Made by a program: the position numbers and the translations under genes
Shown: positions 33,433 to 42,632 of the stretch, one piece after another
How the letters are laid out: each line of letters starts with the position of its first letter
How positions within the stretch are numbered: position 1 is the first letter of the stretch
The notes under the pieces: model-generated
What the model was told of the DNA's origin: nothing
Seen by the model: the letters and a program-made list of their open reading frames with translations, nothing else
The model's database searches: none
Assembly: GCA_002327925.1 (NCBI GenBank)
Contig: DCVA01000036.1
Span: forward strand, 62,001 to 126,000
DNA length: 64,000 nt
Direction: 5' to 3'
Source of the DNA: Anaerolineales bacterium UBA2200
GTDB taxonomy: Bacteria; Chloroflexota; Anaerolineae; UBA2200

Positions 33433-36297
33433 TCACGCCAGCACCCTCTTCAGATACTGCCCCGTGTACGATCCGTCGACTTTCGCCACCTGCTCCGGCG
33501 TACCTTCCGCCATGAGCCTGCCCCCCGCCTCACCACCTTCGGGCCCCAGGTCCAGTATCCAGTCGGCCGTCTTGATCACATCCAGATTGTGCTCTATGAT
33601 CAGCACCGTGTTGCCAGCATCCACCAGCCGATTCAGCACCTGCAGCAATCGGTCGATGTCCGCAAAGTGCAGCCCGGTCGTGGGCTCATCCAGGATGTAC
33701 AGGGTGCGGCCCGTGGCCTTGCGTGACAGCTCCCGGGACAGCTTGATGCGCTGGGCCTCGCCGCCCGACAGGGTCGTCGCCGACTGCCCCAGGCGTATGT
33801 AGCCCAGGCCGACGTCGCACAGGGTCTGCAGCTTGCGCCGGATCTTGGGTATGTTCTCAAAGAACCTCAATCCTTCGTCCACCGTCATATCCAGCACATC
33901 GGCGATGCTGGCGCCTTTGAACTTGATCTCCAGAGCCTCCCGGTTGTAGCGACGCCCGTGGCACACCTCACACGGCACGTACACATCCGGCAGGAACTGC
34001 ATCTCGATGCGGATAATCCCATCGCCCTGGCAGGCCTCACAGCGCCCGCCCTTTACATTGAAGGAGAACCGTCCTGGCTGATAGCCGCGCATCTTGGCTT
34101 CCGGAAGCGAAGCGAATAGCTCGCGGATGACCGTGAACATGTTGGTGTAGGTCGCGGGATTCGAGCGAGGAGTGCGGCCAATGGGAGACTGGTCAATATC
34201 GATGACCTTGTCGAGATAGTCGATGCCGCGAATCGCTTCGTGCACCCCCGGGCGGTCTTTGCTCCTGTAGATGTGCTGCGCCAGCGCTTTGTACAACACC
34301 TCGATGACGAGGCTGGACTTGCCGGAGCCAGAAACGCCCGTGACGCAGACGAACTTGCCCAGGGGGATCCGCGCTGTCACGTTCTTCAAGTTGTTCTCCG
34401 ACGCGCTGATCACCTCCAGGTTGTGCCCGTTGCCATTTCGCCGCGTTTGGGGCACAGGCACCTTCCGCTCTCCCCTGAGGTACTGTCCTGTCAGCGAGTC
34501 AGGACAGGCAATGATGTCGGCAAGCGGGCCGGCTGCCACCACCCGACCGCCGTGCTCGCCGGCTCCTGGCCCGAGGTCAACGACGTAGTCAGCGGAGCGT
34601 ATTGTCTCCTCATCATGCTCCACAACGATCAGCGTGTTGCCGAGATCCCTCATCCCCTGCAATGTGTCGATCAGCCGACGATTGTCCCGCTGATGCAAGC
34701 CCACGCTGGGCTCGTCGAGGATGTAGAGCACCCCCATCAGCTGCGAGCCGATCTGCGTTGCCAGTCGGATTCGCTGAGCCTCGCCTCCGGATAGACTGGC
34801 GGCCATGCGGTCGAGGGTCAGGTAGTCCAATCCCACATTGATCATGAAGCCGAGGCGGTCGTTGATCTCCTTCAGCACCTGGCGCGCAATAGTCGATTCC
34901 CGCTGCGAAAACACCGCAGGCAACTCGTCCACCCAGCGCCTGGCTTCAAGAATGGAAAGCGCAGTCACGTCAACGATGGATCGTCCCCGGACTGTCACGG
35001 CAAGACTCTCCGGTCTGAGCCGTCTGCCCTTGCAGGTTGGGCAGGGGCGAGTAGACATGAAGGACTCGATCTGAGCGCGGATGTAGTCGGAATTGCTCTC
35101 TTTGTAACGCCGCTGCAGATTCGGAATGATGCCCTCGAAGGTTGTCTCATAGTCGCGCGAATGTCCGAAGCGATTTCGGTAGCGCAGCCGTATAACCTCT
35201 CCTTCAGAGCCGTAGAGCAAGGCGCGGAGCTGCTTCGGCGTCAAGCCCTCGACGGGGGTATCCATTGAGAACCCGAAGTGGGCGGCCAATCCCTCGCACA
35301 ACTGTCCGAAGTAGCTGTCATCTTCGGCGTTGCGCGCCAGGTTGAAGGGGCTGGGCTCAATAGCACCCTCCACAAGTGACAGGGACCTGTTGGGGATCAC
35401 GAGGTCCGGATCGATCTCCAGGAGACTGCCAAGTCCAGTGCACGCCGGACAGGCGCCGTGCGGACTATTGAAGGAGAATGTTCGCGGCTCGAGCTCCGGC
35501 AGGCTGATTCCACAGTGGGCACAGGCGAGGTGCTCAGAGTACAGCAGCTCCTCCCCTGTCTCAGGCACGATCCTCACCAGACCGCCGCCGAGCTTCAGGG
35601 CCGTCTCAACCGAGTCCGCCAGGCGCAAGCGATCGGTTCCCGTCTCTGCCTCGCCCGTCTCCTGAACCACGAGCCGGTCCACAACGGCTTCGATGGTGTG
35701 CATCTTGTAGCGCTCGAGGGCGATTTCATCGCCGACCTCACGCACCTGACCATCCACCCGCGCGCGCACCAACCCGGCCTTGCGTATGTCCTCAAAGACC
35801 CGAGTGTGCTCTCCCTTGCGATCCTGAATGAGAGGGGCAAGGACCAGGATTCGGCTTCCTTCGGGCAACGACATGACGGCGTCCACGATCTGCTGCACAG
35901 TCTGCTTTGCCACAACTCGGCCGCACTGCGGGCAATGGGGTATGCCCACCCGGGAGAAGAGCAGCCGCAGGTAGTCGTAAACCTCGGTGATCGTTCCGAC
36001 CGTGGAACGGGGATTGTGTCCCGCGCCACGTTGGTCGATGCTGATCGCCGGCGACAAGCCCTCAATTGAATCGACGTCGGGCTTCTCCATCTGCCCGAGA
36101 AACTGACGAGCGTACGCAGAAAGAGACTCCACGTAGCGTCTCTGCCCTTCTGCGTAGATCGTGTCGAAGGCCAGAGAAGACTTGCCGGAACCGGAGATCC
36201 CTGTGATCACCACCAGTCTGTCGCGTGGCAAGTCTATGTCTATGTTCTTGAGGTTGTGCTCACGAGCACCGCGGACCACAATCCTATCCTGAGGCAT
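33433..36297 (-). CDS. uvrA: UvrABC excinuclease subunit A
   Basis: The 954-residue damage-recognition ATPase of nucleotide excision repair. Two ABC ATPase halves are present: Walker A GISGSGKSSLAFDT near the N-terminus and GVSGSGKSSLVIEV in the second half, each with an LSGGEAQRI signature. Zinc-binding cysteines occur in CPQCG, CAHCG to CPAC, CPTCKG and CEACQGDG to CEVCHG. The insertion domain that binds UvrB is present and length is normal. The gene has its own promoter overlapped by an SOS box, so DNA damage should induce it. Confidence 0.97.
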   Translation of the reverse strand: MPQDRIVVRGAREHNLKNIDIDLPRDRLVVITGISGSGKSSLAFDTIYAEGQRRYVESLSAYARQFLGQMEKPDVDSIEGLSPAISIDQRGAGHNPRSTVGTITEVYDYLRLLFSRVGIPHCPQCGRVVAKQTVQQIVDAVMSLPEGSRILVLAPLIQDRKGEHTRVFEDIRKAGLVRARVDGQVREVGDEIALERYKMHTIEAVVDRLVVQETGEAETGTDRLRLADSVETALKLGGGLVRIVPETGEELLYSEHLACAHCGISLPELEPRTFSFNSPHGACPACTGLGSLLEIDPDLVIPNRSLSLVEGAIEPSPFNLARNAEDDSYFGQLCEGLAAHFGFSMDTPVEGLTPKQLRALLYGSEGEVIRLRYRNRFGHSRDYETTFEGIIPNLQRRYKESNSDYIRAQIESFMSTRPCPTCKGRRLRPESLAVTVRGRSIVDVTALSILEARRWVDELPAVFSQRESTIARQVLKEINDRLGFMINVGLDYLTLDRMAASLSGGEAQRIRLATQIGSQLMGVLYILDEPSVGLHQRDNRRLIDTLQGMRDLGNTLIVVEHDEETIRSADYVVDLGPGAGEHGGRVVAAGPLADIIACPDSLTGQYLRGERKVPVPQTRRNGNGHNLEVISASENNLKNVTARIPLGKFVCVTGVSGSGKSSLVIEVLYKALAQHIYRSKDRPGVHEAIRGIDYLDKVIDIDQSPIGRTPRSNPATYTNMFTVIRELFASLPEAKMRGYQPGRFSFNVKGGRCEACQGDGIIRIEMQFLPDVYVPCEVCHGRRYNREALEIKFKGASIADVLDMTVDEGLRFFENIPKIRRKLQTLCDVGLGYIRLGQSATTLSGGEAQRIKLSRELSRKATGRTLYILDEPTTGLHFADIDRLLQVLNRLVDAGNTVLIIEHNLDVIKTADWILDLGPEGGEAGGRLMAEGTPEQVAKVDGSYTGQYLKRVLA

Positions 36298-36321
36298 TCT
36301 TCGTCTCCCGTCAGCAGCATG

Positions 36322-36335
36322 CGAACTGATGTTCT
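36322..36335. promoter_or_regulatory. LexA (SOS) box at uvrA
   Basis: CGAACTGATGTTCT contains a perfect GAAC-N4-GTTC inverted repeat, the core of the Bacillus-type LexA site. It lies just downstream of the uvrA -10 box, over the predicted transcription start, where a repressor would block initiation. Confidence 0.7.
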
Positions 36336-36341
36336 AAGTGC

Positions 36342-36370
36342 ATCATAGCACAAACGTGCTAATCCGTCAA
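36342..36370 (-). promoter_or_regulatory. Promoter of uvrA
   Basis: On the minus strand TTGACG (36365-36370) and TATGAT (36342-36347) are 17 bp apart, about 45 bases before the uvrA ATG. Confidence 0.75.
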
Positions 36371-36443
36371 TGATACATCAGCAAGAGGTGATTATAGGTT
36401 CATTCATCACGGTAAGGCAACTCCACCCCAATGGAAGAGGGAG

Positions 36444-36472
36444 TTGGCCTGTCCCTCCAGTTGTGCTATACT
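36444..36472 (+). promoter_or_regulatory. Promoter of the trans-sulfuration enzyme gene
   Basis: TTGGCC (36444-36449) and TATACT (36467-36472) are 17 bp apart; AGGAGG follows 12 bases later. Confidence 0.65.
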
Positions 36473-36496
36473 CGCGGCACGAGCAGGAGGCAGACG

Positions 36497-37699
36497 ATGC
36501 GAGACTATGCGATTGGCACTCTGTCGGTACACGCTGGCGAGGACTCGGGCCAGCCAGGGTGTCGACCGATCAGCGCTCCGATTCACCACGCAGTGACCTA
36601 CCTCCACGACAGCCTCGAAGACCTCGACGCTGTGCTGGCTGGCTCGCGTCCGGGCTTTGTGTACGGGCGATACGCCAACCCAACTGTCGATTCTCTTGAG
36701 CGAGCCGTGTCCCGGCTCGAAGGCACAGAATCGGCACTTGCCTGCGCCTCGGGCATGGCTGCGCTTCACCTGGCCTTGCACTGTGCCGGAGCCAGGCGGG
36801 GCGCCACGATCCTTGCGGCCCGCGACCTTTACGGCGGGACGCGCGCACTGCTCTCGGAGGTATTCGTCCCGGCGGGCGTCACCGTCAAGTTCGCCGATAT
36901 GACCGACATCGAGGCCGTACGCCAGTCCGTGCGGTCCGTACCAACCGCTGTTGTCCTGGCGGAGACGATTTCCAACCCGCTGCTGCGCGTGATCGATGTC
37001 CCGGCCGTCAGCACGATCTCCCACCAGGCCGGTGCGCAGTTCGTCCTCGACAACACTTTCGCCGTTCCCTGCCTGTACCCTCCCGCTGCTGACGGAGTCG
37101 ACTGGGTTGTGTACAGCGCGACCAAGTACCACGGTGGTCACGGGGATGTCATGGGCGGACTCATTGCCAGTTCTTTCGATCGCTGCCGGGCAGCTCGAGA
37201 AGCCAACAAAGTGCTGGGCTCCATCCTCGGCCCCAGTGAGGCCTGGCTCGTGCTGCGCGGCATTAAGACGCTCGTGCTACGCTCGAGGCAGCAGTGCGCT
37301 AGCGCGCTGACGGTCGCACGGTTCCTGCAAACTCACCCGCGCATCGCCCGCGTGTTCTACCCGGGCCTGACGACCCATCCCCAATTTACGCTTGCACGGC
37401 GGCTCTTCGCCTCCAATCTCGCCGGAGCCATCGTCTCATTCGAGCTGAAGGGGGCAGGCAGAGACGAGGTCTTTCGCTTCATGGAGGGGCTGCGGCTGAT
37501 CACATCGGCCACCAGCCTCGGAGACGTATATAGCCTCATCCTCTATCCGGCGCAGTCATCGCACCGTGGTCTTTCGTCCACGGAGCGAGCGGATCTGGGA
37601 ATAGGCGAAGGCCTGGTTCGGCTCTCGGTGGGCATCGAGGAACCCGTCGACCTCGTGCAGGACCTTGCGCAGGCCCTTGGCAGTCTGGAGGAGCCGTGA
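36497..37699 (+). CDS. Cys/Met metabolism PLP enzyme (cystathionine gamma-synthase/lyase-like)
   Basis: A 400-residue fold-type I PLP enzyme of the trans-sulfuration family. It opens with GTLSVHAGEDSGQPGCRPIS, has VYGRYANPTVDSLERAVSRL and ACASGMAALHLAL, and the PLP-binding Lys in YSATKYHGGHGDVMGG. SLGDVYSLILYPAQSSHRGL is the substrate region. Members include cystathionine gamma-synthase, gamma-lyase, O-acetylhomoserine sulfhydrylase and methionine gamma-lyase; I cannot separate these here. ATG 36497 follows AGGAGG by six bases, so the longer upstream frame is rejected. Its stop overlaps the start of yqeB. Confidence 0.87.
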   Translation: MRDYAIGTLSVHAGEDSGQPGCRPISAPIHHAVTYLHDSLEDLDAVLAGSRPGFVYGRYANPTVDSLERAVSRLEGTESALACASGMAALHLALHCAGARRGATILAARDLYGGTRALLSEVFVPAGVTVKFADMTDIEAVRQSVRSVPTAVVLAETISNPLLRVIDVPAVSTISHQAGAQFVLDNTFAVPCLYPPAADGVDWVVYSATKYHGGHGDVMGGLIASSFDRCRAAREANKVLGSILGPSEAWLVLRGIKTLVLRSRQQCASALTVARFLQTHPRIARVFYPGLTTHPQFTLARRLFASNLAGAIVSFELKGAGRDEVFRFMEGLRLITSATSLGDVYSLILYPAQSSHRGLSSTERADLGIGEGLVRLSVGIEEPVDLVQDLAQALGSLEEP

Positions 37700-38541
37700 G
37701 CACACAACCTCTGGTTTGGCTTCGGGGAGGTGGGGATCTCGGCACGGGCGTCGCGCATCGTCTGTTTCGCGCCGGCTTCCCGCTGGTGGTTACTGAAATC
37801 GCACAACCCATGGTGGTCAGGCGTGCGGTGGCCTTCGCCAGCGCCGTTTTCGAGGGACTTTGTGAGGTCGAGGGAGTCACGGCCGAGAGGGTGACGGACG
37901 AGCGGGCGGCCGCCGATCTGCTTCGCCTGGACCACGTGCCCGTGCTGGTCGATCCGGAAGGCACTCTGGTCCGGAGGATGGCACCCGGCATTCTGGTCGA
38001 TGCTCGCATGCTCAAGCGGGCACCCGCAGCGCGCCTCACGGACGAGCTGATCGTGATCGGACTGGGGCCAGGGTTCACCGCAGGGCTGGATGCTGATGCG
38101 GTAATCGAGACTCAGCGCGGCCACGACCTCGGCCGGGTGATTCTGAACGGCGGGGCCGCGGCAGACACAGGCGTGCCTGGCGCCGTATCAGGGTACTCGC
38201 TGGAGCGGGTTCTCTTTGCGCCGTGCGACGGCGCGGTTCAAGGCGCCGCAGCAATTGGTGACGTGGTCCAGGCAGGCCAGGTAGTCGCCCTCGTGGCAGG
38301 CCAACCGGTCGTGGCCACTCTCTCGGGAGTGCTGCGGGGCCTGCTGCACGACGGCATCTCTGTCCAAAAGGGCCGCAAGCTCGGCGACATCGACCCCACG
38401 GGGGTGCGTGAGCATTGCTTCACCATCTCTGACAAGGCTCGAGCCATCGGGGGCGGAGTCCTTGAGGCAGCTTTTTACCTCTTACACAGGAACTGTGGCG
38501 AATGGGATGCAGCCATCGAACCAGAGCCACGAATTGGCTAG
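37696..38541 (+). CDS. yqeB: Selenium-dependent molybdenum hydroxylase accessory protein YqeB (EF2563 family)
   Basis: A 281-residue protein of the EF2563/YqeB family, associated with molybdenum hydroxylases that carry a labile selenium. WLRGGGDLGTGVAHRLFRAG is the N-terminal Rossmann-like motif. VTEIAQPMVVRRAVAFASAV and LIVIGLGPGFTAGLDADAVI are strongly diagnostic. The C-terminal half (APCDGAVQGAAAIGDVVQAG) resembles a lipoyl/biotinyl-like hairpin. The GTG overlaps the upstream stop. Two molybdenum-hydroxylase subunits follow, consistent with its role. Its presence suggests selenium use by this organism. Confidence 0.85.
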   Translation: MSTQPLVWLRGGGDLGTGVAHRLFRAGFPLVVTEIAQPMVVRRAVAFASAVFEGLCEVEGVTAERVTDERAAADLLRLDHVPVLVDPEGTLVRRMAPGILVDARMLKRAPAARLTDELIVIGLGPGFTAGLDADAVIETQRGHDLGRVILNGGAAADTGVPGAVSGYSLERVLFAPCDGAVQGAAAIGDVVQAGQVVALVAGQPVVATLSGVLRGLLHDGISVQKGRKLGDIDPTGVREHCFTISDKARAIGGGVLEAAFYLLHRNCGEWDAAIEPEPRIG

Positions 38542-38554
38542 CCGGGAAGTGGTC

Positions 38555-38583
38555 TTGACAAAGAGCGCCGCCTCGGCTAATCT
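38555..38583 (+). promoter_or_regulatory. Promoter of the molybdenum-hydroxylase subunits
   Basis: TTGACA (38555-38560) and TAATCT (38578-38583) are 17 bp apart, just after the yqeB stop, so the subunits can be expressed on their own. Confidence 0.7.
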
Positions 38584-38604
38584 GTACCTCGAAAGGAGTC
38601 GTTG

Positions 38605-39480
38605 ATGGCATACGACGATTACGTCACCCCCTCAAGCGTGGAAGAGGCGGTGGCGGCTCTGGCATCTCTGCGCGGTGCGGGCAGGATCATTTCGGGAGGC
38701 ACGGACCTCATCCTTCAACTCCAGCACAGGGAGCGGGAGGCATCCTGTCTGATCGATGTGACCACCATTCGCGGCCTCAGCGAGATCAAGCGCGATGGCT
38801 CATTCGTCATCGTGGGGGCCGCCGCCACGTTCGCGCAACTGGAGCGTCATCCCATCATCCGGGGCCAGGCACCCGTGCTAGCCCAGGCTGCCTCCTGGGT
38901 CGGGTCGCCCCAGATTCGCAATGTGGGCACATTGGCCGGAAATGTGGTAAACGCGCAGCCGGCAGCCGACGGTTCCATTGCCCTTCTGGCCCTCGATGCC
39001 GAAGCAGAAATCGCCAACCTGACCGGACGCCAGTGGGTTCCCCTGTCGAGTTTGTTCGTCAGTCCAGGTGTTTCGCGAGTTGATGCCACAATGGAGATGA
39101 TTACCGCCTTTCGTTTCCGACCACAGGCATCGCTGGAGGGCTCCGCGTTTGAGAGGTTTGCGCGCCGCAAGGCGCTCGCGCTGCCGCTCATCAACGTAGG
39201 TGTGCGCGTTCAGCTCGATGCAGACCGCAGCCGCGCCCGCGCAGTGCGCATTGCCATCGGCCCAGTGGCTCCAGTACCCTTCCGTGCCTGCGAAGCGGAG
39301 AAGGCCCTGCTGGACCGAGAGCTCGACGAGGCGGCCGTCCGCGAAGCTGCGGCCGCTGCGGCTCTGGAAAGCAAGCCGCGCTCTAGTCTGCTCCGTGCCG
39401 GCAAGGAGTACCGCGTAGAACTCGTGCGAGTACTGACACAAAGAGCCCTCTCAAGGGCCATCCAGTCAGCCAGAGGTTAG
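38605..39480 (+). CDS. Molybdenum hydroxylase FAD-binding (medium) subunit
   Basis: A 291-residue CoxM/XdhB-type subunit that carries FAD between the Fe-S and NAD or other acceptor sites. RIISGGTDLILQLQHRE and SWVGSPQIRNVGTLAGNVVN are the two FAD-binding loops of the family; SPGVSRVDATMEMITAFRF and ALPLINVGVRVQLD follow. AAGGAG lies six bases before ATG 38605. The Fe-S subunit follows four bases later, but no molybdopterin-binding large subunit is present in this window. Substrate could be a purine, CO, an aldehyde or another heterocycle. Confidence 0.9.
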   Translation: MAYDDYVTPSSVEEAVAALASLRGAGRIISGGTDLILQLQHREREASCLIDVTTIRGLSEIKRDGSFVIVGAAATFAQLERHPIIRGQAPVLAQAASWVGSPQIRNVGTLAGNVVNAQPAADGSIALLALDAEAEIANLTGRQWVPLSSLFVSPGVSRVDATMEMITAFRFRPQASLEGSAFERFARRKALALPLINVGVRVQLDADRSRARAVRIAIGPVAPVPFRACEAEKALLDRELDEAAVREAAAAAALESKPRSSLLRAGKEYRVELVRVLTQRALSRAIQSARG

Positions 39481-39484
39481 CACC

Positions 39485-39955
39485 GTGGCAAATACCCAGA
39501 CCCTCAGAATGGTTGTCAACGGCGAGCAGGTTGAGCTCGAGATCACACCGTCGGATACGCTGGCGATGGTGCTGAGAGAAAGATTGGGATTGACAGGAAC
39601 CAAAATCGGCTGTGAAGAGGGTGAGTGCGGAGCTTGCACTGTCCTCGTCGATGGGCTGCCGGTCAACTCCTGCCTGTACCCCGCCGTCAAGGCCCAGGAC
39701 CGAAGCATACGGACTGTGGAGGGACTGAGCAAGAATGGCGAGCTGCACCCGCTGCAGCGCTCGTTCGTCGAACACGGCGCAGTGCAATGTGGCTACTGCA
39801 CGCCAGGTATCCTCCTGAGCGCCGTGGCGCTGCTGGAGCAGAATCCTCATCCAACCGATGATGAGATCCGGCGCGCCCTGTCGGGCAACCTGTGCCGTTG
39901 CACCGGATATCTCAAGATCATCGAAGCCATCCAGGCAGTGGCCGCTTCGCAGTAA
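39485..39955 (+). CDS. Molybdenum hydroxylase 2Fe-2S (small) subunit
   Basis: A 156-residue CoxS/XdhC-type subunit with two 2Fe-2S clusters. The plant-ferredoxin-like cluster is GCEEGECGACTVLVDGL followed by NSCL; the helical cluster is QCGYCTPGILLSAVALL and LSGNLCRCTGY. It passes electrons from the molybdenum centre to the FAD subunit encoded just upstream. The GTG start has AGAGG eight bases before it. A radical-SAM gene, hemW, follows instead of the expected large subunit. Confidence 0.93.
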   Translation: MANTQTLRMVVNGEQVELEITPSDTLAMVLRERLGLTGTKIGCEEGECGACTVLVDGLPVNSCLYPAVKAQDRSIRTVEGLSKNGELHPLQRSFVEHGAVQCGYCTPGILLSAVALLEQNPHPTDDEIRRALSGNLCRCTGYLKIIEAIQAVAASQ

Positions 39956-39985
39956 TCGGAAGCCAGTAGCGTTTCCTCACCGAGC

Positions 39986-41239
39986 ATGAGCCAGCCATCG
40001 CCCGGTCCCGGACGGGATTGCGTGCCTCTGCCTGTCCCTCTAGGGCTATACGTTCACATTCCATTCTGCGTTCGGAAATGTGCCTACTGCGACTTTAATT
40101 CCTACTCTGGGCTAGGCTACCTGCATGACTCTTACGTGGCGGCGTTATGTCACGAGATCGAACGATGCTCGACCCTGCCTGGCCGAGACCCGGTCGACAC
40201 CATCTACTTTGGAGGCGGCACCCCCTCCCTGCTGCCACCGGAATCTGTTCTGGCGATCCTCAACGCATGTCGCGGGCGCTTCGAGCTTGTGCCTCAGGCG
40301 GAGGTCACTCTGGAGGCCAACCCCGGCACGGTCGAGGCGGAGAGCCTGGCGGCGCTGTTTCAGGCCGGAGTCAACCGGTTGAGTCTCGGGGCGCAGAGCA
40401 TGAATGATCAGGAACTCGCGCGTCTCGGCCGGATTCACACGGCCGGCCAGGTCCGGGAGGCGATGCGCGATGCTCGCCAGGCAGGTTTCACCAACACTAA
40501 CCTCGACCTCATCTACGGCCTGCCCGGGCAACGAGTGCCCGGCTGGCGGAGGACCCTGAAGGCAGCACTGGAGCTCGAACCGGACCATCTTTCCCTCTAC
40601 TGTCTGACCCTCGAAGACCACACGCCTCTCGCGCGCCAGATCCTGCGAGGTGCGGTGCCCCAGCCGGAGCCGGACGTTGCTGCCGAGATGTATGAGCTGG
40701 CCAGGGAGCTACTCAGGGCCGAAGGGTTTGAGCACTATGAGCTGTCCAACTGGGCAAGACTGCCCGATACCAACGCCTGGGATGACCGCGCCTCTCAGGC
40801 ACAGCGCCAGGGCTCGCGCTGCCGCCACAATCTAAAGTACTGGACAGGACAGCCGTACATCGGCTTCGGAGCCGGGGCGCACTCCTTCGTCTCGGGCGTC
40901 CGCACATACAATCTGTCCGACCCCCGACAGTACATAGCCGCCGTAGACGGCGGAACCACGGCCATGGAAGGCGCCGTTCCCATCGACTCGGTTGAAGCGC
41001 TTGCTGAAGCGATGATCCTGGGATTGCGGTTGGTGGAGGGACTGCGCTGGCAGGACATCCGCTCGCGCCTGGGGCGAGATCCGCGCGATAAGTACGCGCC
41101 GGAGCTCTCCGAGCTCCAGGCGCTGGGGCTTATCACCCTTGACGACACCTCTGTCCGGCTGACGGCGCGCGGTCAGCTGCTCGGGAACCAGGTCTTTGTC
41201 CGCTTCCTGCCAGACAGCGCGAGCCGCTCCCTGGCCTGA
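39986..41239 (+). CDS. hemW: Radical SAM haem chaperone HemW
   Basis: A 417-residue radical SAM protein that binds haem and delivers it to respiratory proteins; it was long misnamed oxygen-independent coproporphyrinogen oxidase. The 4Fe-4S motif is FCVRKCAYCDF (CxxxCxYC, with Tyr before the last Cys). IYFGGGTPSLL, NPGTVEAESLA, RLSLGAQSMNDQELARLGR and NLDLIYGLPGQ are typical, and the C-terminal HemN domain has LGLRLVEGLRW. HemW proteins lack the extra Cys of true HemN. The last 67 bases overlap the 3' end of argH on the other strand. Confidence 0.92.
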   Translation: MSQPSPGPGRDCVPLPVPLGLYVHIPFCVRKCAYCDFNSYSGLGYLHDSYVAALCHEIERCSTLPGRDPVDTIYFGGGTPSLLPPESVLAILNACRGRFELVPQAEVTLEANPGTVEAESLAALFQAGVNRLSLGAQSMNDQELARLGRIHTAGQVREAMRDARQAGFTNTNLDLIYGLPGQRVPGWRRTLKAALELEPDHLSLYCLTLEDHTPLARQILRGAVPQPEPDVAAEMYELARELLRAEGFEHYELSNWARLPDTNAWDDRASQAQRQGSRCRHNLKYWTGQPYIGFGAGAHSFVSGVRTYNLSDPRQYIAAVDGGTTAMEGAVPIDSVEALAEAMILGLRLVEGLRWQDIRSRLGRDPRDKYAPELSELQALGLITLDDTSVRLTARGQLLGNQVFVRFLPDSASRSLA

Positions 41240-42582
41240 CGAATCTGCTCCGTTACGGCCTCTGGAGCCGTGCCTCCCTCCACGTTACGGCGCTCTACCG
41301 AGCGTTGAAAGTCGAAGATCTCGTACACGTCTGGGCCAAACTGCGCGTCGATTGAACGGTATTCGTCGAGCTCGAGCTTGTCGAGCGGAACCTCGAGTTC
41401 TTCGGCACGACGGACCGCCAGTCCCGTCAGCCGATGAGCGTCTCGAAAGGATACGCCTTTCGCGACGAGGTAGTCGGCCAGGTCTGTTGCCAGAAGACCT
41501 TCGTCGAGGTCGGAGGTCATTCGCTCCCCATGAACAGTGAGCGTGGCGATGACGGCCGCGACGATGGGCAGCTCCACCAGGAGCGTGTCAAGGGTATCAA
41601 AGAGAGGCTCTTTGTCCTCCTGCAGATCCTTGTTGTATCCGGATGGCAGCCCCTTGACCATCATGAGTGCCGATACAAGATGGCCCGCCATGCGCCCGGA
41701 CTTGCCGCGCACCAGCTCAAGTGAGTCGGGATTCTTCTTTTGCGGCATCAGGCTGGAACCGGTGCAGTAGGCGTCATCTAGCTGCACAAAGCCGAACTCC
41801 CTGGTGCTCCACAGGAGCAGGTCCTCCGCCATCCCGCTGAGGTGCACCTGAAGAAGCGACGCAAAGGACAGAAACTCGATCACATAGTCGCGGTCACTCA
41901 CAGCGTCGATGCTGTTAGGGCTGACAGAGGAGAACCCCAGCTCGTTGGCCAGGGCCTGCCGGTCGATCCCGAATGGGTTGCCAGCCAGCGCTCCGGCGCC
42001 CAGCGGGAGCACGGCGACTCTGTCCTGTAGCCCCTTCAGGCGCTCGTCATCCCGTTCCAGCTTCCAGAAGTATGACATTAGCCAGTGGCTGAACAGGACC
42101 GGCTGGGCCTGCTGGAGGTGTGTGAATCCGGGCATGATCACATCCAGATGACCCTCTGCCTTGTCCACAATGGACCGCTGCACGCTGGCCAGCTCGTCGC
42201 CCAGCTCCTCCGATCTCTCCAGCAGGTACATTCGCAGGTCCGTGCTGACCTGATCGTTGCGCGACCGCCCCGTGTGCAGCCTGCCTGCCAGGGGTCCGAT
42301 CAGCTCGCCGAGTCGCCGCTCGACGGCAGTGTGAATATCCTCGTCTCCTGGCTGGACGGAGAAGGCGGAGCTGTCGAACTCGGCGCGCACCCGCTGCAGC
42401 CCCGCGACCATGGACTCCCGCTCAGTTTCCGTGAGCAGGCCTGCCTTCCGCAGGATTCCCGCATAGGCAATGCTTCCCATAACGTCAACACGGTAAAGGC
42501 GGCGGTCGACCGGCAGAGAATCGCCGAATCTGCGCATGGCCTCGTCGGTGGCTCGCTCGAAGCGCCCTCCCCACATCGTCAT
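41173..42582 (-). CDS. argH: Argininosuccinate lyase
   Basis: The 469-residue last enzyme of arginine biosynthesis, which splits argininosuccinate into arginine and fumarate. The superfamily signature GSSLMPQKKNPDSLELVRGK contains the catalytic Ser loop; TGRSRNDQVSTDLR and GFTHLQQAQPVLFSHW are also diagnostic. The start is ATG 42582, with GGAGGAGG seven bases before it. It lies 50 bases after argG on the same strand, so both are probably under the argG leader. Its C-terminal codons overlap hemW on the other strand. Confidence 0.96.
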   Translation of the reverse strand: MTMWGGRFERATDEAMRRFGDSLPVDRRLYRVDVMGSIAYAGILRKAGLLTETERESMVAGLQRVRAEFDSSAFSVQPGDEDIHTAVERRLGELIGPLAGRLHTGRSRNDQVSTDLRMYLLERSEELGDELASVQRSIVDKAEGHLDVIMPGFTHLQQAQPVLFSHWLMSYFWKLERDDERLKGLQDRVAVLPLGAGALAGNPFGIDRQALANELGFSSVSPNSIDAVSDRDYVIEFLSFASLLQVHLSGMAEDLLLWSTREFGFVQLDDAYCTGSSLMPQKKNPDSLELVRGKSGRMAGHLVSALMMVKGLPSGYNKDLQEDKEPLFDTLDTLLVELPIVAAVIATLTVHGERMTSDLDEGLLATDLADYLVAKGVSFRDAHRLTGLAVRRAEELEVPLDKLELDEYRSIDAQFGPDVYEIFDFQRSVERRNVEGGTAPEAVTEQIRQARERLALSGRKRTKTWFPSS

Positions 42583-42632
42583 CTGAAGACCTCCTCCCAC
42601 CCTGCCTGACCGAGCGACTGGACCCGCACTAC

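Noticed and set aside
42583..42600. Longer argH start at GTG 42600
   Set aside because: The GGAGGAGG inside this extension is the Shine-Dalgarno of ATG 42582.
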